Assembly: GCA_054601695.1 (NCBI GenBank)
Contig: BAAHQB010000058.1
Coordinates: forward strand, 62,001 to 126,000
Direction: 5' to 3'
DNA length: 64,000 nucleotides
From: Amorphochlora amoebiformis
Lineage: Eukaryota; Cercozoa; Chlorarachniophyceae
The notes beneath the pieces are model-generated. The model was not told the origin of the DNA and ran no database searches. It was given only the letters and a program-made list of their open reading frames with translations. The number at the start of each line of letters is the position of its first letter. Position 1 is the first letter of the stretch. Below, in pieces: positions 1-64,000 of the stretch. A program made the translations under genes and the position numbers.

Positions 1-14439
<14,439 letters not shown>

Positions 14440-15967
14440 CCTGACCTTTTCTTCTCCCGCTCACTCCGAGCGTATATTAACACAGATCTTGACCTCTACA
14501 TATGGGTCAGGCATGCTCAGTACAAGCTGTCCGCTCGAATTGTCGGGAAACCAATCAGTTAGTCAGGCACAGCTTCGGCAGGAAGAGGTATAGAGGGTTT
14601 CACTTGCTTCCGGTGAATAGGCTAGAGTGAATTCAGGGTTTGCTACCACAGTGCTGGTGGGTCGGAGTTGTGAGACTTTGGACGGTTATCGGCGTGTGGG
14701 CGTCGGGCCCATCGGGACTTCGAGTGGTAACCGGTCTGGAATGGATATCGATATATCGAATGTTGCATATGGAGATATGTTAATAGAAGTTAACTTTTGT
14801 TGTTAGGGAGTGTTAAAGGAACGAAGTGGGCTCGGAAGCATTCGGGGATGTCCTGGCGCCGGCCCACCGTTGAATATAAGATATGTACGCCGACCACGTA
14901 CCTTCTGGTACGGTGGGCTCCCGGACCTCAGGACTTGCTTCATGGGATATCCTTGTCTCGAAACTGCTGACTGGTTGACAGAAAAGACACGCCGTCCCGC
15001 CATGCTCCTGGGATTGTGACAGTATGACGTGTCACGCAGGTTGACATGTCATATCCCGTTCCGTCAAATTTGTAGAGCACGCTGTCATGCCCAGGTTCGA
15101 ATTCGTTAAATACCTCATGAAAATGAATATTACGTACACCAGAACCTAATAATCACACCCCAGATTGTGGTGCTTTCGTCGACCACCATATATTCGAACA
15201 AGCCTAGAAACATTCGCTTTGATTATCATCGAAATCGTATACCCTAGATGCGCTGCCAGTGTTGCGACGTATCCACGGGTCAGAATGATATTATCGTTTC
15301 AATGGTCGACGTCGACGCCAGCAATGTTCAAGCTAGCTGCGGTCAAGAGTGAACAGTAGTACGCGCATGCGCATCCAGTCACAATTAATCATCTTGACTA
15401 TTAATCTATCAACGAACGAGTAGTCATCTAGCCTTAGACTTTGGAAGCCTAGTAAGTCGTGATCATGTTGTGAGAGAGTGCAATCCGATCGCGAGGGAAT
15501 CACTAGGTCCATGTAGTAGCTCAAATTATACCGTCAAATTAAGAAAGAAAATAAAACTTCGGCTTGATTGATCATGCGCGCTCGCGACCTGGGATGGAAT
15601 TGCTAAACTAGGTAAAGGACAGTAATTGTAAGCCAGTCACTAGTAGGTGCGCTCGGTCGCGAGCCTTACTTTAATTATAAGAGTAGCTAGCTATATAGAT
15701 AGTTAGCAGTTAGTAGTTAGTGCTATGATACGTAGCTTGCCAGAGCAACACAGCCGCTACTATGATAGCATCTAGAATTTTGTCATGATATACTAGAATT
15801 ATCACATCATCGGACTAGGGCTAGGTTTGGTTAGGCCTTCTGGCCACAGTATCACTAAATCATGATTTATGTCTAGTATGTATACCCCTTCTTATGATGA
15901 CGATAACTTGGCCACTCATAACCTATTAGGTTTTAACTGGCGACTATAAGGTGATAACGTCTGTCTA
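14440..15967. other. Intergenic spacer between agmatine deiminase and FAM184
   Basis: This is about 1.5 kb of mixed-composition unique sequence with no TA tracts and no exon that I can assign. Both flanking genes are read on the minus strand, so it should hold the 3' untranslated region of agmatine deiminase (right side) and the promoter and 5' untranslated region of FAM184 (left side). Short open frames of about 60-70 codons near 14810-15019 have no recognisable similarity and overlap on both strands, so I do not call them genes. Confidence 0.6.
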
Positions 15968-27159
<11,192 letters not shown>

Positions 27160-27324
27160 CGCTGTCGTGTCCTCGTGAATTTGTCCCGGGGATGTCACAC
27201 TAGTCGTGCGCTTGTCCCAAAAAGATATGCAGAGATATCTTCTGACATATCCCAACCATCACATCGGATCTGCCCCCCACCCTCCCACGAATCCCCCTTC
27301 CCGCCAACTCCTAGATCGATTGTC
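27160..27324. promoter_or_regulatory. Divergent promoter between agmatine deiminase and NAGLU
   Basis: Only 165 bases separate the two start codons (27159 on minus, 27325 on plus). The stretch is non-repetitive and has a C-rich segment just before the NAGLU ATG. That both genes are driven from here is inference from the head-to-head arrangement; I see no clear TATA box or other motif. Confidence 0.6.
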
Positions 27325-46160
<18,836 letters not shown>

Positions 46161-46639
46161 CTATTTACACTAAGACGCGCCAGCATAAAAATTATTACAT
46201 AGCCAGATGCAAGCTTGACTACTGATTTGATCAATGACTAGAATGAGCCAGTTTCGAATTCAAGATTCTACATCTATATCTGTTGTAGTAGGCCAGATAC
46301 ATTCTAGATATTTGATATTTCAGTATGATGATTCCGTGCGGTACTCCTAGGTTAGTCCTAGTAGTCTATAAAGCATGTTAGTTACTAACTTACTATGATG
46401 AAGGTAGTAAAGTACTACGTTTTAAATAGAAAGACTTAAATGCTCACTTTTACAGATACTTAAGCTAAACGTGTTGCGTAGCAGTATACGGTATAAGTCT
46501 AGAAGTAATAGACTTATTTACTTCTCGATAACCACTGGCAGTTCGTAACAAAACTCTGTAATTATGTTACAATTCTTTAAGTTAATGATATGATCATGAC
46601 TCTCGGATTGAATTACAATTCGCTGAGCATTCGCACAGA
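46161..46639. other. Convergent spacer between NAGLU and the DUF3754 gene
   Basis: These 479 bases are AT-rich but contain no TA tract or other repeat. The two genes end facing each other here, so both 3' untranslated regions must fall in it. I see no gene or clear terminator motif. Confidence 0.7.
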
Positions 46640-62811
<16,172 letters not shown>

Positions 62812-63253
62812 CTGTGGTTAAGTAAATTTGAATCTGCCGATTCTACAATGACGAACAAAACCGGTTGAAATTCACCTCCTCTGCCTTATCCCTCGTTCCA
62901 GACTCCCCCTATGTATCCATAAGCATTTTTCTTTCATAATTTGGTGTCAGCACGCGATTGGACATCAGACAACCAGTTTTGAAACCAAATACCCGTTTCC
63001 GAAGGACGTCTTCCGCCATCGGCCCGGAAGCCAACTTCAGATTCACGGAATCCAAAATGTTCTTTGAACTTCTTTCAGGCAATTCCACCTGGTACTGGTG
63101 CTTCAAAACTCCTTCTAATATCAAATAATTAACCTCTAATTAACACTATATCGATATATCTACAACCAACTATCTCACATATCTCAAGGACACGTGCTAA
63201 CTACCCTTCCAGGCCTATCTACATAACTTTCACACACCTCCGAGCCGTTCCGG
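62812..63253. promoter_or_regulatory. Divergent region between the DUF3754 gene and xylulokinase
   Basis: The two genes point away from each other across this stretch, so it should carry both promoters and perhaps the first exon of the DUF3754 gene. It is free of TA repeats. A CACGTG palindrome at 63191-63196 is the only motif I note. The assignment is inference from gene order. Confidence 0.45.
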
Positions 63254-64000
63254 ATGTCTGCATCGCCCAAACGTCCTTATGAGCGCCTCCAGCGGGTTAC
63301 TGGAGCCCTCTCGCGGTCGATGGGTATCATTTCGAAGAACACCTCGGCCAAAAATGAGCCGTCACGCGGCGGTCCATGGTACCTCGGGTTCGACTTGTCA
63401 AGTCAAAGCTTGAAAGCGGAGGTTGAGGATATGCCTAATCCTTCCCACATCTGGCAGTTAGAGGAGGAAAAATCTTAGATATGGACGACCTACACTTGAG
63501 TTATTGGCCAGGGGATGGAGAGGCAGGGAAGGGGCAGCGGGAATGCATGTGTTAAAAGAGATGTACTACATCGTGTACGACGTGGATCATGAGCGTATGA
63601 CATAAGGATATTGTTGTTTAGGTGATCGATTCATGTTCTACCCTTGTCTCGTCCGTGAGTGTCAATTTCGACAAGGGTAATAGTTTAATTACCTTATGCG
63701 TAAATACTTAGAAACCACAACGCAGTACGAATGGTTGAATTTCCACGTCACAAGTGTACACATGTATATACAGTTACTTTTGGACACATATGCATGCTTA
63801 CACAGTATTATTTTCGCTTCTGATAAACACTCGCCCAGCCCAAATACACCGTTAGCATGCCCGCCAAATCTCTACACATTATATGTCTAAATGTACATGT
63901 AAATTTTGTTCAATATATAAATATTATTATACATATGCATAAAATTCACCATGAAAATTTTTAACATAGACCTCCCCGATTACAAGACGACATCTGGAGG
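63254..64000 (+). CDS. Xylulokinase (FGGY-family carbohydrate kinase), 5' part only
   Basis: Xylulokinase phosphorylates D-xylulose with ATP to give xylulose 5-phosphate for the pentose phosphate pathway. Three exons are visible: 63254-63421, 63622-63676 and 63970 to the window end. Joined, they read WYLGFDLSSQSLKAE, then VIDSCSTLVSSVSVNFDK, then DLPDYKTTSGG. This matches the XYLB N terminus (YLGWDFSTQQVK...VHFDRDLPEFGTQGG in the human enzyme, from memory) and includes the phosphate-binding GFDLSSQ motif. About 41 residues precede that motif; they are rich in Ser, Arg and Lys and could be a targeting peptide, but that is unproven. Its two introns lack the TA tracts seen elsewhere. The rest lies beyond the right edge. 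Confidence 0.87.

Noticed and set aside
14803-15019. Overlapping 66-69-codon open frames on both strands
   Set aside because: There is no recognisable similarity, they overlap each other, and they lie in a spacer between two same-strand genes.
15088-15104. GGTTCGAATTC resembling a tRNA B box
   Set aside because: No matching A box, acceptor stem or cloverleaf can be formed around it.

Overview
This is a nuclear window from a eukaryote. It holds five protein-coding genes whose small exons (mostly 20-120 bases) sit in introns filled with (TA)n tracts. The genes were recognised by joining exons across GT-AG introns in consistent phase and comparing the joined protein with known families from memory. 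No database search was run. Telomere-type TTAGGG/CCCTAA arrays lie inside several introns. The gene set is a FAM184 coiled-coil protein (a family I associate with ciliated eukaryotes), agmatine deiminase, lysosomal-type NAGLU, a DUF3754/TMEM143 membrane protein and xylulokinase. With TTAGGG-type repeats and about 100 introns in 64 kb, this suggests a flagellated protist or alga. I cannot name the lineage.

Layout from left to right. (1) Bases <1-14439, minus strand: FAM184 homologue. Its start codon is in the window and its 3' end runs off the left edge. (2) 14440-15967: tandem intergenic spacer, unique sequence with no TA tracts. (3) 15968-27159, minus: agmatine deiminase, 19 exons, start and stop seen. 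(4) 27160-27324: 165-base head-to-head promoter. (5) 27325-46160, plus: alpha-N-acetylglucosaminidase (GH89, NAGLU-like), 32 exons adding to 2424 bases in one open frame of 807 residues. (6) 46161-46639: convergent spacer. (7) 46640 to about 62.8 kb, minus: DUF3754/TMEM143-like protein, about 29 exons. (8) About 62.8-63.25 kb: second divergent promoter region. (9) 63254 to beyond 64000, plus: xylulokinase, first three exons.

The genes do not form an obvious pathway. Agmatine deiminase acts in polyamine synthesis, NAGLU in glycosaminoglycan breakdown, xylulokinase in pentose use, DUF3754 proteins are membrane proteins, and FAM184 is a coiled-coil family. They are closely packed: the non-coding space is almost all intron.

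The most unusual aspect is how the introns are built. (TA)n tracts occur in nearly every intron and are absent from exons and from the main spacers. Splice sites often lie in TA repeat (GTATAT...ATATAG). Several exon-intron junctions have been copied, with decay, into the neighbouring intron. In three genes telomere-like repeats tend to lie with the G-rich strand toward the donor and the C-rich strand toward the acceptor. A 40-65-base element recurs beside these arrays in three genes. The NAGLU protein also appears to lack one of the two catalytic glutamates of its family.
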